A DNA stretch of 64,000 nucleotides from Streptomyces carminius (GCF_002794255.1 NZ_PGGW01000066.1:1-64000); one strand, 5' to 3'. Positions 53,792 through 62,543 are shown, numbered from the stretch's first letter. Numbers and translations: made by a program. The notes: a model not told the origin generated them from the sequence alone.

Positions 53792-55135
53792 TCACGGACC
53801 GCCGGCCGCGTCCAGGATCCGTCCGGCCGCCGCCGCCGAGTCCACCAGCGGATGCAGCGCCAGCGCCCGCAGCGCCGCCCGGCGCGAGCCGGTGCGGGCC
53901 GCCTCGATCGCGGACCGCTCGACGGCCTTGAGGGTGAGCATCAGCCCGAGCTGGTCCGCGGCCACGGGACCGGTAGCCAGCGGGCGGGCGCCGGCGGCGT
54001 CCACCAGGCACGGCACCTCGACCACCGCCTCCTCGTCCAGGCCCGGTACGGCGCCCCGGTTCGGCACGTCCAGGATCAAAGTGGTGCGCTCACCCCGGGC
54101 GATCGCCCGCATCAGGGCGAGCGCGACCCGGTCGTAGCCGCCGCCCGCCAGATCGCGGCTGTCGCGCTCCCAGCCGCCGGAGGCCGCGCGGTTCTCGGCC
54201 AGATAGGTCTCCTCGCGCTCCAGCCGGGTGCGCTCCCACTCCCGGTACGCCGCCGCCGGGTCGCCGGGCCGGGCCCGCTCGTAGAACCGGGACTGCTGCG
54301 CCAGCAGGAACTCACCGCGGGTGGCGGCGGCGGAGCGCACGGCGGCGACCGCCTCGCGGTTGAAGTAGTAGTGGTGCAGGTACTCGTTGGGCAGCGCACC
54401 CAGCGCGCGCAGCCACTCGGCGCCGAAGAGCCGGCCCTCCTCGAAGGACTCCAGCGCGGCGGTGTCGGCCAGCAGCGCGGGCAGCAGGTCCCGGCCGTCC
54501 ACCGTGATCCGGCGCAGCCAGCCCAGATGGTTCAGGCCCACGTAGTCGTACCCGGCCCGGTCGGGGTCGGTGCCCAGGGCGCGTGCCGCGCGACGGCACA
54601 GCCCGACCGGGGAGTCGCAGATCCCGATCACCCGGTCGGGCAGGCCGCGCTCCCGCAGGACCCGGCCCATCGCCTCGGTCACCATGCCCGCGGGATTGGT
54701 GAAGTTGATCACCCAGGCCCCGGGTGCGAGTTCGGCGATCCGCTCGGCGATCCGCACCGCCACCGGCAGGGTGCGCAGCCCGTAGAGCACTCCGCCCGCG
54801 CCCACCGTCTCCTGGCCCAGCACTCCCTCGGCGAGCGGGATCCGCTCGTCGCGGACGCGGCCCGCCGGGCCGCCGACCCGGATCGCGGAGAAGACGAAGT
54901 CGGCGCCGCGCAGCGCCTCGTCGAGATCGGTGGTGGCCCGTACCGCGGGGGCCGGGCCGGTGTGCCGCCCGGCCTGGTGGGCGAGCACCGCGCCGATGGC
55001 GTCCAGCCGGGCGCGGTCGGTGTCGTACAGGACGAGTTCGGTGACCCGGCCGGCCGGGTCACCCGCGTCCTCGAGCAGTGCCCGGTGCACCAGCGGCACC
55101 CGGAATCCTCCGCCGCCCAGCACGGCGAGCCTCAT
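53792..55135 (-). CDS. GH4-family 6-phospho-beta-glucosidase-like enzyme
   Basis: 447 residues of the NAD- and Mn-dependent GH4 family: MRLAVLGGGGFRVPLVHRALL (Rossmann start), VLYDTDRARL, AIRVGGPAGRVRDERIPLAEGVLGQETVGAGG, INFTNPAGMVTEA, GICDSPVGLCRRA with the Mn-ligand Cys, and GLNHLGWLRRI with the Mn-ligand His. The mechanism involves transient oxidation at C3. Which 6-phospho-glycoside is cut is not clear; no PTS genes are nearby. ATG 55135 follows GGTGCGGGAC. Confidence 0.93.
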   Translation of the reverse strand: MRLAVLGGGGFRVPLVHRALLEDAGDPAGRVTELVLYDTDRARLDAIGAVLAHQAGRHTGPAPAVRATTDLDEALRGADFVFSAIRVGGPAGRVRDERIPLAEGVLGQETVGAGGVLYGLRTLPVAVRIAERIAELAPGAWVINFTNPAGMVTEAMGRVLRERGLPDRVIGICDSPVGLCRRAARALGTDPDRAGYDYVGLNHLGWLRRITVDGRDLLPALLADTAALESFEEGRLFGAEWLRALGALPNEYLHHYYFNREAVAAVRSAAATRGEFLLAQQSRFYERARPGDPAAAYREWERTRLEREETYLAENRAASGGWERDSRDLAGGGYDRVALALMRAIARGERTTLILDVPNRGAVPGLDEEAVVEVPCLVDAAGARPLATGPVAADQLGLMLTLKAVERSAIEAARTGSRRAALRALALHPLVDSAAAAGRILDAAGGP

Positions 55136-55264
55136 GTCCCGCACCCCCTGCGTCTTCTCCGTACCGCCGTCCGCCGGCCCGCGGGACGCGGCGGGCCGGC
55201 AAGGATGGTCGCACACGCCGCGGTCCCGGCGGCCGTCCGCCGGGGCCGGGCGGGCGGCTCCGGT

Positions 55265-55501
55265 TCAGGCGTGGTCGACCAGTTCCCGGTGCCCCTGCAT
55301 ACGGGCGCAGTGGGCGCAGCAGAAGAACCGTCCGTCGTTCGACTGCACACCGTGGCCCAGGATGCGGCACTCGCAGTTCTCGCAGATCGGGGCCATCCGC
55401 TGGGCCGCGCACTCCAGGCTGTCGAAGACGTGGACGGCACCCGCCGCGCGCACCTCGAACGCCATCTCGTAGTCGTTGCCGCACACCTCGCACACGCTCA
55501 T
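55265..55501 (-). CDS. Small Cys-rich metal-binding protein (prokaryotic metallothionein-like)
   Basis: 78 residues with nine Cys and several His: CEVCGNDYEMAFEVR, FDSLECAAQRMAPICENCEC, HGVQSNDGRFFCCAHCA. The arrangement is zinc-ribbon-like and close to proteins annotated as prokaryotic metallothioneins. The likely role is zinc binding or a regulatory mini-protein. ATG 55501 has GGAGGAGCG before it. Confidence 0.82.
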   Translation of the reverse strand: MSVCEVCGNDYEMAFEVRAAGAVHVFDSLECAAQRMAPICENCECRILGHGVQSNDGRFFCCAHCARMQGHRELVDHA

Positions 55502-55696
55502 GAATCGCTCCTCCTCCGTGGGATCCGAGCCGGGTCCCCGCCGGGCCGGCCAGCCGCAAGGATGGGCACGCGGAGCCGTGCGCGGCCCGCGCGGCGCGGC
55601 GGCCGGGCCCCGACCGGCGCAGCGCGACCACCCGCCCGGCCGACCGGGGCCGGGGTCGGCCGGGACTGGCCGGAACCGGGCGGACTCCCGTCCCTG

Positions 55697-55719
55697 AATT
55701 CGCATCTCAGATGCGAGTT
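55697..55719. promoter_or_regulatory. NsrR-type box at nsrR
   Basis: A 23-bp 11-1-11 palindrome: AATTCGCATCT, C, AGATGCGAGTT. It is 15 bp before the nsrR start, so it overlaps the promoter or ribosome region and implies autoregulation. Confidence 0.85.
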
Positions 55720-55733
55720 GATATCGTCGCGGC

Positions 55734-56186
55734 ATGCGGCTGACGAAGTTCACCGATCTGGCGCTGCGTGTCGTGATGCGGCTGGCGGTGCTGGACGAGG
55801 CGGAGACGCCCACCTCCCAGGAGGTGGCCGACTCCGTGGCCGCGCCGTACACCCACGTGTCCAAAGTGGTGAGCCGGCTGCGGCACCTGGGCGTACTGGA
55901 GGCGAAGCGGGGGAGGGGTGGCGGGCTGCGGCTCACCCCGCTCGGCCGTACCGCCTCGGTCGGCCGGCTGGTACGCGAGCTGGAGGGTGCCGGTGACGTG
56001 GTGGGCTGCGAGGACACCGCCGCGCCGTGTCCGCTCCGGGGCGGGTGCCGGCTGCGCGCCGCGCTGCGCGAGGCGCAGGAGGCGTTCTACGCGGCGCTCG
56101 ACCCGCTGACGGTGCGGGATCTGGTGGGCGGAACCGCCCGGCCCGTGCTGGTCCGGCTGCTCACCGGTCCGCCCCCCGCCACCTAG
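55734..56186 (+). CDS. nsrR: NsrR, nitric-oxide-sensing Rrf2 repressor
   Basis: 150 residues. Rrf2 winged helix (TKFTDLALRVVMRLAVLDE; SQEVADSVAAPYTHVSKVVSRL) and three cluster ligands Cys92, Cys99 and Cys105 in GCEDTAAPCPLRGGC. This matches the spacing of characterised Streptomyces NsrR (three Cys for the [4Fe-4S] cluster). NO damages the cluster and releases repression. NsrR boxes lie before this gene and the flavohaemoglobin gene downstream. Confidence 0.95.
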   Translation: MRLTKFTDLALRVVMRLAVLDEAETPTSQEVADSVAAPYTHVSKVVSRLRHLGVLEAKRGRGGGLRLTPLGRTASVGRLVRELEGAGDVVGCEDTAAPCPLRGGCRLRAALREAQEAFYAALDPLTVRDLVGGTARPVLVRLLTGPPPAT

Positions 56187-56285
56187 CTTTCCCTTCCCCC
56201 CGGGGTCCTGGGTTCCCGCCCCGCGGACCGCCGGTCCACGCCGCGCCGCGGCGGGACCGCCGCGGGTGGCCCCCGTACGCCCTAA

Positions 56286-56308
56286 AACTCGCATATGAGA
56301 TGCATATT
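56286..56308. promoter_or_regulatory. NsrR-type box at flavohaemoglobin gene
   Basis: AACTCGCATAT, G, AGATGCATATT: 11-1-11 palindrome 12 bp before the start codon, with the ribosome site GGAGG between. It resembles the nsrR box at most positions. Confidence 0.88.
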
Positions 56309-56320
56309 CAGGAGGCAGTG

Positions 56321-57508
56321 ATGCTGTCCGAGAAGTCCACCGCCGTCGTGCGGGCCACCCTGCCCGCCGTGGGAGCCGCGGTCACCGACATCACCCCGGT
56401 CTTCTACCGGAAGATGTTCGCCGCCCACCCCGAGCTGCTGCGTGACCTGTTCAACCGGGGCAACCAGGCCAACGGCACCCAGAGCCGCGCGCTGGCGGGC
56501 TCGATCGCGGCCTTCGCCACCCTGCTGCTGGAGCGTCCCGACGAGCGCCCCGACCGGATGCTGGCCCGCATCGCCCACAAGCACGCCGCCCTGGGCATCA
56601 CCGCCGAGCAGTACACGATCGTGCACCGCCACCTGTTCGAGGCCATCGCGGAGGTCCTGGGCGACGCCCTGGACGCCGAGGCGGCCGCCGCCTGGGACGA
56701 GGTGTACTGGCTGATGGCCGGGGCGCTGATCGCGATGGAGGCGCGGCTGTACGCCGGGGCCGGGCTGGTCGACGGGGACGTCTGGCGGCCCTGGCGGGTG
56801 GTCGGCCGGCTGCCGGAGACCCCCGAGGTGGCCACCTTCATGCTGCGTCCCGCCGACGGCGGCCCCGTACCGCCGTTCCGGCCCGGGCAGTACGTCTCCG
56901 TGCGCGTGACCCTGCCGGACGGGGCACGGCAGATCCGCCAGTACAGCCTCTCGTGCGCGCCCGACGGCGACGACCGCTGGATCTCCGTCAAGCGGCTCGC
57001 CGGCGATCCGGCCGGCGAGGTGTCCAACTGGCTGCACGAGAACGTGCGCGAGGGCGATGTGCTCACCGTCGGCGCGCCCTTCGGCGACGTGGTGCTGGAC
57101 GACGGCGACGGGCCCGTCCTGCTGGCCTCGGCGGGCATCGGCTGCACCCCGATGGTCAGCATGCTGTCGTACCTGGCCGCCACCGGCTCCACCCGCCCCG
57201 TGACCGTGGTGCACGGCGACCGGAGCGAGCGCGCCCACGCCTTCCGCGAGCAGACCGATCTCCTGGTCGGCAAGCTGCCCGAGGCCGTCGCGCACGTCTG
57301 GTACGAGCACCCCGAGGGGCCCTGGCCCGCCGAGCGCACCGGATACGTCGACCTGTCCGGCGTCGAGGTGCCCGAGGACGTCCGCGCCTACCTGTGCGGA
57401 CCGCTGCCGTTCATGCGCTCGGTGCGGAGCCGACTGCTGGCGCGCGGGGTGCCCGCCTCCCGCGTCCACTACGAGTCCTTCGGCCCCGACCTGGGGATCG
57501 ACGGCTGA
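56321..57508 (+). CDS. hmpA: Flavohaemoglobin, nitric oxide dioxygenase
   Basis: 395 residues: globin domain (about 1-140) with distal Tyr29 in FYRKMF and proximal His88 in IAHKHAAL; FAD domain with RQYSLS, PGQYVSVRV; NAD domain with ASAGIGCTPMVSML, CGPLPFM and a C-terminal ESFGPD. It turns NO plus O2 into nitrate in the cytoplasm. Expression is expected to be NO-induced through NsrR, given the box overlapping the promoter. ATG 56321 follows GGAGGCAGTG. Confidence 0.96.
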   Translation: MLSEKSTAVVRATLPAVGAAVTDITPVFYRKMFAAHPELLRDLFNRGNQANGTQSRALAGSIAAFATLLLERPDERPDRMLARIAHKHAALGITAEQYTIVHRHLFEAIAEVLGDALDAEAAAAWDEVYWLMAGALIAMEARLYAGAGLVDGDVWRPWRVVGRLPETPEVATFMLRPADGGPVPPFRPGQYVSVRVTLPDGARQIRQYSLSCAPDGDDRWISVKRLAGDPAGEVSNWLHENVREGDVLTVGAPFGDVVLDDGDGPVLLASAGIGCTPMVSMLSYLAATGSTRPVTVVHGDRSERAHAFREQTDLLVGKLPEAVAHVWYEHPEGPWPAERTGYVDLSGVEVPEDVRAYLCGPLPFMRSVRSRLLARGVPASRVHYESFGPDLGIDG

Positions 57509-57542
57509 GACCGCCGCCGGACGCGTGCCGTCCCGCCGCCGC

Positions 57543-58196
57543 TCACCGGGCGGCGGCGGAGGCCCGCAGGGTGGCCACCACCTCGTCGTCGTCCAGTTGC
57601 GCGAAGTCCTCGTACCACTGGCCGACCCCGTGGAAGGGCACCGGCCGGTCCAGGCACACCAGCCGGTCGGCCTCCGGCTCCAGCGCGGCGGCGGCCTGCC
57701 GGGAGGAGACCGGTACGGCCAGCACCAGCCGGGCCGGGTCCCGGGCGCGGACGGCGCGCAGCGCGGCCCGCGCGGTGACCCCGGTGGCCAGCCCGTCGTC
57801 GACGAGCACCACCGTCCGGCCCCGGACCCTCGGCGCCGGACGGCCGCCCCGGTAGCGCTCCTCGCGGCGACGCAGCTCCGCCCGCTCCCGTTCCACCAGG
57901 GGAGCCAGCCGGTCCGCCGTCAGACCGAGCAGGGCCAGCGAGCGCTCGTCGAACAGCGGCGGGCCCTCGCCCGCGACGGCGCCCACCCCCAGCTCCTCGT
58001 TGAACGGGGCGCCGATCTTGCGCGCGACCAGGACGTCCAGCGGCGCGCCCAGCGCCCGGGCGACCTCGTCGCCCACCGGCACACCGCCCCGGGGGAGGGC
58101 CAGGACCAGCGGGTCCGCCAGCTCGCCGGCGCGCTGGAGTTCGCACAGCGGCCCGGCGAGCCGCCGTCCCGCCTGCCTGCGGTCGTGGAAGCGCAT
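57543..58196 (-). CDS. Phosphoribosyltransferase-fold protein
   Basis: 217 residues with the type-I PRTase loop TVVLVDDGLATGVTARAALRAVR (the PRPP-binding motif) and an N-terminal flexible LALPRGGVPVGDEVA loop. The group resembles the PRTase half of the mycobacterial dormancy protein Rv0571c, whose other half is a dienelactone-hydrolase-like domain; here that half is a separate gene just upstream. The nucleobase substrate is unknown. Confidence 0.88.
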   Translation of the reverse strand: MRFHDRRQAGRRLAGPLCELQRAGELADPLVLALPRGGVPVGDEVARALGAPLDVLVARKIGAPFNEELGVGAVAGEGPPLFDERSLALLGLTADRLAPLVERERAELRRREERYRGGRPAPRVRGRTVVLVDDGLATGVTARAALRAVRARDPARLVLAVPVSSRQAAAALEPEADRLVCLDRPVPFHGVGQWYEDFAQLDDDEVVATLRASAAAR

Positions 58197-58323
58197 GATC
58201 CGGCTCCTCTCCGCTCCTTCGTCCGCTCTTTCTGCCACTCCTTCCGGACCCGTCCCGCCGCCGTCCCCGTGTGCCGCCTGCCCGGCCGCGTGCCCATGGC
58301 CTGTCCGCCGTCTCCGCCGCCGG

Positions 58324-58986
58324 TCACCGGCGGGCCGTCTCCCGGGCCATCCGGACGAACCAGTCACGGGCCGCGGCGGCGGCCCGGTCAAGGGTGCCGG
58401 GCTCCTCGAACAGATGGGTGGCCCCGGGCACCACGTGCACCGTGTACGGCGCGGACAGCCGCTCGGCCGCCCGCTCGTTCAGCCGCAGCACCTCGCGGTC
58501 CTCGCCCCCCACGATCAGCAGGACGGGTGCGCCGACCCCGGGCAGGGCGTCCCCGGCCAGATCCGGCCGCCCGCCGCGGGAGACCACGGCCCGCACCGGC
58601 CGGGGCCGTTCGGCGGCGGCCACCAGGGCGGCGGCGGCCCCCGTGCTGGCCCCGAACAGGCCGACCGGCAGCCCGGCGGTGGCCGGCCGGGCGCCGAGCC
58701 AGTCGACGGCCGCGACCAGGCGCCGCCCCAGCAGCGGGACGTCGAAGCGGTGCTCGGCGGTGACCGTGTCGGTGCGCTCCTCGGTCTCGGTGAGCAGGTC
58801 GAGCAGCAGGGTGCCGAGCCCCGCGTCCCGCAGGACCCCGGCCACCGCGCGGTTGCGCGGGCTGTGCCGGGAACTGCCGCTGCCGTGGGCGAACACCACG
58901 ACGCCGCGGGCCCCCCGGGGCAGGCCGAGGTCCCCGGTCAGAACGGCTCCCGCCCCGGTGTCGATCCGGACCGTCTCGGGGAGCAT
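58324..58986 (-). CDS. Dienelactone-hydrolase-like alpha/beta hydrolase
   Basis: 220 residues: VVFAHGSGSSRHSPRN (oxyanion loop), nucleophile Ser in GLFGASTGAAAALVAA, an Asp in IVGGEDREV and a His in VVPGATHLF. It is cytoplasmic, with no signal peptide. It lies 127 bp upstream of the PRTase gene on the same strand, so the two are probably cotranscribed; fused homologues exist in mycobacteria. Confidence 0.9.
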   Translation of the reverse strand: MLPETVRIDTGAGAVLTGDLGLPRGARGVVVFAHGSGSSRHSPRNRAVAGVLRDAGLGTLLLDLLTETEERTDTVTAEHRFDVPLLGRRLVAAVDWLGARPATAGLPVGLFGASTGAAAALVAAAERPRPVRAVVSRGGRPDLAGDALPGVGAPVLLIVGGEDREVLRLNERAAERLSAPYTVHVVPGATHLFEEPGTLDRAAAAARDWFVRMARETARR

Positions 58987-59124
58987 CGCCCACCTCCCGG
59001 GTTCCGGTGTCCGTGTCCCGCCGGGGTACCCGCGGGCGGGCGGAACATGCCGGGAGGCGCGCCGTGCGTTCACGGCCGCGCCGGCCGGTCCGCGGTCGCG
59101 TACGGCGGACCGGCCGGCGCGTTC

Positions 59125-59700
59125 CTACGACTCGTCGGTCAGCGAGACGTCGTCCAGGCAGAAGGTGTAGGCCCGCGAGCTGCCGCCGATCTGGAAGACG
59201 AGCTGCGCCTCGGGGTCGTCGGCCTCCGCGGTGAAGGTGTGGCTGTAGGTCCGGGCGCGGGTGGAGACCGCGTCCTGGGAGCTGAACTGGGCTCCCCAGG
59301 GGTCGACCGCTTCCTGCACGTGGGTGGTGACGGTGTGCCGCGCAGTGGCGCTGACGGTGTAGGTCAGGGTGTACTCCTCCCCCTCGGTGAGGGAGACGCC
59401 GTCCTGGCCGACGATGGCGTCCCAGACCTCCTCCGTGTCGGCGGGCACCTCGGCGCACAGCTGTCCGTCGACGACGGAGGCGGGGCTGTTCTCGGTGAAC
59501 CACCAGGGCTCGTGGTTCTTCCCGGAGAAGTCGCCGTTGGTGATCAGCTCGGCCAGCGGCCCGGTGGGCGAGGCCGAGACGGCGGGGGCGGTCAGGAGCC
59601 CGCCGAGGAGTCCGGCGGCGGCGAGTACGCCAAGGCCGAGACGGCGGGCACGGCGCCCGCCCGGCGGCACGGCGGAGCCGTGGGACGTGTGGTGGGGCAT
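59125..59700 (-). CDS. Secreted stand-alone carbohydrate-binding protein (CBM4/9-like)
   Basis: 191 residues. A twin-arginine-like basic start (GGRRARRLGLGVLAAAGLL) and signal peptide to about residue 43, then a single CBM4/9-like beta-sandwich (LAELITNGDFSGKNHEPWWF ... QLVFQIGGSSRAYTFCLDDVSL). No catalytic domain is attached. It would bind glucan chains outside the cell, perhaps assisting enzymes or acting as a non-catalytic amorphogenic protein. A perfect CebR-like box is 82 bp upstream, tying it to cellulose metabolism. Confidence 0.88.
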   Translation of the reverse strand: MPHHTSHGSAVPPGGRRARRLGLGVLAAAGLLGGLLTAPAVSASPTGPLAELITNGDFSGKNHEPWWFTENSPASVVDGQLCAEVPADTEEVWDAIVGQDGVSLTEGEEYTLTYTVSATARHTVTTHVQEAVDPWGAQFSSQDAVSTRARTYSHTFTAEADDPEAQLVFQIGGSSRAYTFCLDDVSLTDES

Positions 59701-59781
59701 GGGTCGGTCCTTTCCGTCGAAACGATGGGGATCGAGGGAAGTGGGGGAGGATGCGACCACGGCGATGACAGGCCCCCACGG

Positions 59782-59801
59782 CCATGGGAGCGCTCCCATG
59801 G
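59782..59801. promoter_or_regulatory. CebR-like operator upstream of CBM gene
   Basis: A perfect 20-bp palindrome, CCATGGGAGCGCTCCCATGG, with the CebR box TGGGAGCGCTCCCA at 59785-59798. It lies 82 bp before the start of the CBM protein gene. Confidence 0.88.
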
Positions 59802-59976
59802 TAGGGGTGTGCGGGGGTGCGTCAAGGTGGCCCGGGCGCCGGCGGTCCGTCGGCGGTCCGCCGGCGTCGGATCCCGGCCATTTCCGGCCGCCGGCCCGGC
59901 CGCCGTTCCGGCGGTGGTGCCGTGAGCCGGTCGGCCCGGGAAGGGGCTCCAGGGGGAGACGGAGGGGAGGAGGGGA

Positions 59977-60450
59977 TCAGAGGGGGGACCGGGTGCCGCC
60001 GAGGGCGCCCCGGTCCAGCGGGCCCCAGCCGCCGCGCTGCCGGTTGACCTCCTCCTCCGCCTCGGTGATCACACCGGGCGCCACCCAGGCGACCGGCTCC
60101 ACCTCCCGGACCAGCGGCTCGTTGTCCGGGCCGCGTCCGACCTCCCGGCCGCACAGCACCCAGGGCCGGATTCCCGGTCCCTTCGCCCGGCGCAGATGGC
60201 AGTAGTCGTACAGCCGCCGGGCGACCCACAGCCGTACCGGCCGCTCCCCCCACCACGGCTCGACGTCCAGGGCGTTGACGGACAGTCCCGGCAGGGGGAT
60301 GCCGGTCAGGTCGTCCGTGCTCACCGCGTTCCTCCCCAGATCGGCCCGGGGGCCGCGGGACCAGCGGACGTACAGCCGTCCGCCGCGGTCGACCAGGCGG
60401 GCCAGCTCGTCCAGGGAGTGGAGGAGGGGCAGCTCGGAGGGGGTGGTCAT
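59977..60450 (-). CDS. DUF6098-family protein
   Basis: 157 residues: LHSLDELARLVDRGGRLYVRWSRGPRADL, STDDLTGIPLPGLSVNAL, EPWWGERPVRLWVARRLYDY and GRGPDNEPLV. The family is conserved in Actinobacteria and has no assigned function. It has no membrane segment or signal peptide. ATG 60450 has GGAGAG 9 bases before it. Confidence 0.8.
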   Translation of the reverse strand: MTTPSELPLLHSLDELARLVDRGGRLYVRWSRGPRADLGRNAVSTDDLTGIPLPGLSVNALDVEPWWGERPVRLWVARRLYDYCHLRRAKGPGIRPWVLCGREVGRGPDNEPLVREVEPVAWVAPGVITEAEEEVNRQRGGWGPLDRGALGGTRSPL

Positions 60451-60542
60451 GGGGACTCTCCTCGGGAGCGGGGGGCCGTACGGCTCGCCGTGAGCCGTGC
60501 CGCCGGACGGTCGCGTGCCCGGCCGTGTGCCGGGAAAACCCC

Positions 60543-60567
60543 GCGGTCCGCGGGCCCCGCGGACCGC
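60543..60567. repeat. 11-bp inverted repeat in divergent gap
   Basis: GCGGTCCGCGG and CCGCGGACCGC flank a 3-nt spacer, between DUF6098 and the small secreted protein gene. It could be an operator or hairpin. No known match. Confidence 0.4.
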
Positions 60568-60746
60568 CCACGGCGGGGCGGCGGCGTACGGACCCGTCCG
60601 ACCCGTCCCGGAAGGCGTTCACCGGAAGTGACAAACCCGCCCCGCCGCCGTGGCGGAAGGTTCTCGCGGAGTGACGGCGACGGGCACACCGGTGGTCCGG
60701 GAGGGTTTCCCTGCCGGCGGTCAGCCGGCCGAACCGACTGAGAGGT

Positions 60747-61175
60747 ATGAGAGCGATGACCCTTGTCCGGAGAAGACTCGGCGGCCTCAGGGCACTGACG
60801 GGTGTGCTGGTGGCACTCGCCTGTGCGCTCGTCCTGCTGCCGGCCTCGGCGGCCGCGGCCGAACCCGCGGCCGCGGGGGACCGCGGGATCGTCCAGCTGT
60901 CGAAGACGCCGGCGGCCAAGGTGGGAGCGGGGGAGAAGGCCCCGGCCCGGGCCAACGCCTCCTGGGTGTGCAACCGGCAGGTCACCTACCCCGGCCCGTA
61001 CTACGTCGACTTCACCTGCACGGTCTACTCGGGTGCCATCAGGGCGTACGTCGTCTGCTCGGACGGTGCCGTGTTCTACAGCGGGACCATGTACGCGGGT
61101 GCCACCTACCAGATGCGCGGTACCTGCGGCCCGCCGTGGACCGTCAGCACCTCCGGTGAGCAGTCGCTCTGGTGA
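60747..61175 (+). CDS. Small secreted protein, unknown function
   Basis: 142 residues. Signal peptide of about 38 residues (RRRLGGLRALTGVLVALACALVLLPASAAAAEP), a Lys/Ala-rich linker, then a short domain with four Cys (VCNRQVTYPG, DFTCTVYSGA, YVVCSDGAVFY, RGTCGPPW), consistent with two disulfides. I do not recognise the family. ATG 60747 or 60756 may be used. It is followed by a strong terminator. Confidence 0.8.
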   Translation: MRAMTLVRRRLGGLRALTGVLVALACALVLLPASAAAAEPAAAGDRGIVQLSKTPAAKVGAGEKAPARANASWVCNRQVTYPGPYYVDFTCTVYSGAIRAYVVCSDGAVFYSGTMYAGATYQMRGTCGPPWTVSTSGEQSLW

Positions 61176-61241
61176 ACGGCCGGCCGGCGGGGAGGACAGG
61201 CGCGAACAGGCCGTGAGGACGTGACCGGTCCGGCCGCCGGA

Positions 61242-61268
61242 GAGCCGCCCAGTACTCCTGGGCGGCTC
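61242..61268. terminator. Terminator between convergent secreted protein and PucR genes
   Basis: An 11-bp GC stem (61242-61252 with 61258-61268) with a 5-nt loop, 66 nt after the plus-strand stop and 34 nt after the PucR stop. Confidence 0.8.
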
Positions 61269-61302
61269 GTCCCGTTCTCCTCCCCTCCTCCTCCGCGGGC
61301 GG

Positions 61303-62532
61303 TTACCGCAGCTCCCACAGACCGGCGAGCGTGCGGGCGACCGCGGTGCCCAGGACCCGCACCCCGCGGGTGGAACAGGGATCGACGCCGGTGAGCTCGC
61401 GGGCCCGGCGCAGCCGGTAGTCGAGGGTGCGCGGATGGATGTTCAGCGCGGCGGCGGCGCGGGAGCGGTTCATGTCACCGCGGTAGTAGGCGTCGAGCGT
61501 GGGGATCAGGGAGGGGCCGCGGGCCAGTTGCCGGGCCACCTCGTACAGCCAGGCGTCCACCCGCGGCAGGCTGCTGGCCCCGAGCTCGACGAAGACGTCC
61601 GCCAGGGTGTGGGCGCGGTGCGCGGTGCTCTGGAGAGGAGCGACCAGGCTGATGTGACGCGCGTGGGCGTGGGTGCCGGCGAGCGCGCCGACACGTCCGG
61701 TGCCGGTGCCGGCCGAGCAGGGCCGCCCCAGCGCCCCGGCGGCGTCCCGGACGAAGGAGCGCACCCGCTCGTCCGCCGCCTCCGCCCACTGCTCCGGCCG
61801 CTCCGGGACGCCGCCGGAGGCCTGCGGGACCACCGGCACCAGGGCGGTCAGCTCGCCGGGATCGTGCCAGTCGGCCGGTACGCCGTGCCGGTGCCACAGC
61901 GCCACCACTGTCTCGTCGCGCCGCTCGGCAGGGACGCCGGGCTCCCCGGGGACGCGCAGGACCGTGACGGCGTAGCGGTCGTGCAGCAGTACGCCCGCGC
62001 CGCGGGCGAGACCGGGGACGCTGGGCTCGTCGGCGAGCAGGGCCCTGGTGAGGAGCTGCAGCCGGGCGGCGAAGGGCAGCCGGCGCTTCTGCCCTTCCGC
62101 GTAACCGCCGAGGTAGGCGTCGACGCCGCGCCTCCCCTGGGAGGCGATCCAGCCCGTCAGGGACATCAGCTCGCTCAGGTCGTCCGGGGCGGTCGCCTCG
62201 TGGATCTCGCGCAGTACCAGGCGGGTGTTCAGGGCCGCCACCCGCCGGTGCGAGACCAGGGACACTCCCTGCTCGCCCCGCAACGCCCCCACCGAGGCGG
62301 TGAAGGAGAGGTCCTCGGCGGTGAGGGGCAGGCCGTCCGGCGCGAGTTCGACGGTACGCAGTCTGAGCCACACCGAGTGGCTCAGGGTCTCCTCGCGGGC
62401 GCGCGGGTCGTTGCTCATCGCGCGGTACTCGGGCACCTCGCGTTCGTACGTCTCGATCTCACGGCGCGCGTTGCGCCCCGCCCGTCTGCGCAGTTCCCCG
62501 AAGAGCGTTCCCACACCGGCCTCCGTCGACAT
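61303..62532 (-). CDS. PucR-family helix-turn-helix regulator
   Basis: 409 residues. A C-terminal PucR-type HTH (MNRSRAAAALNIHPRTLDYRLRRARELTG, about 352-380) and a GGDEF-like/PucR sensory middle are present. The N-terminal part starts with a basic segment. Such regulators control secondary metabolism, purine or proline genes in Actinobacteria, but the target is not visible. ATG 62532 lies only 11 nt beyond a 23-bp hairpin that could mask its ribosome site. Confidence 0.9.
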   Translation of the reverse strand: MSTEAGVGTLFGELRRRAGRNARREIETYEREVPEYRAMSNDPRAREETLSHSVWLRLRTVELAPDGLPLTAEDLSFTASVGALRGEQGVSLVSHRRVAALNTRLVLREIHEATAPDDLSELMSLTGWIASQGRRGVDAYLGGYAEGQKRRLPFAARLQLLTRALLADEPSVPGLARGAGVLLHDRYAVTVLRVPGEPGVPAERRDETVVALWHRHGVPADWHDPGELTALVPVVPQASGGVPERPEQWAEAADERVRSFVRDAAGALGRPCSAGTGTGRVGALAGTHAHARHISLVAPLQSTAHRAHTLADVFVELGASSLPRVDAWLYEVARQLARGPSLIPTLDAYYRGDMNRSRAAAALNIHPRTLDYRLRRARELTGVDPCSTRGVRVLGTAVARTLAGLWELR

Positions 62533-62543
62533 CCCCGTTGTCC

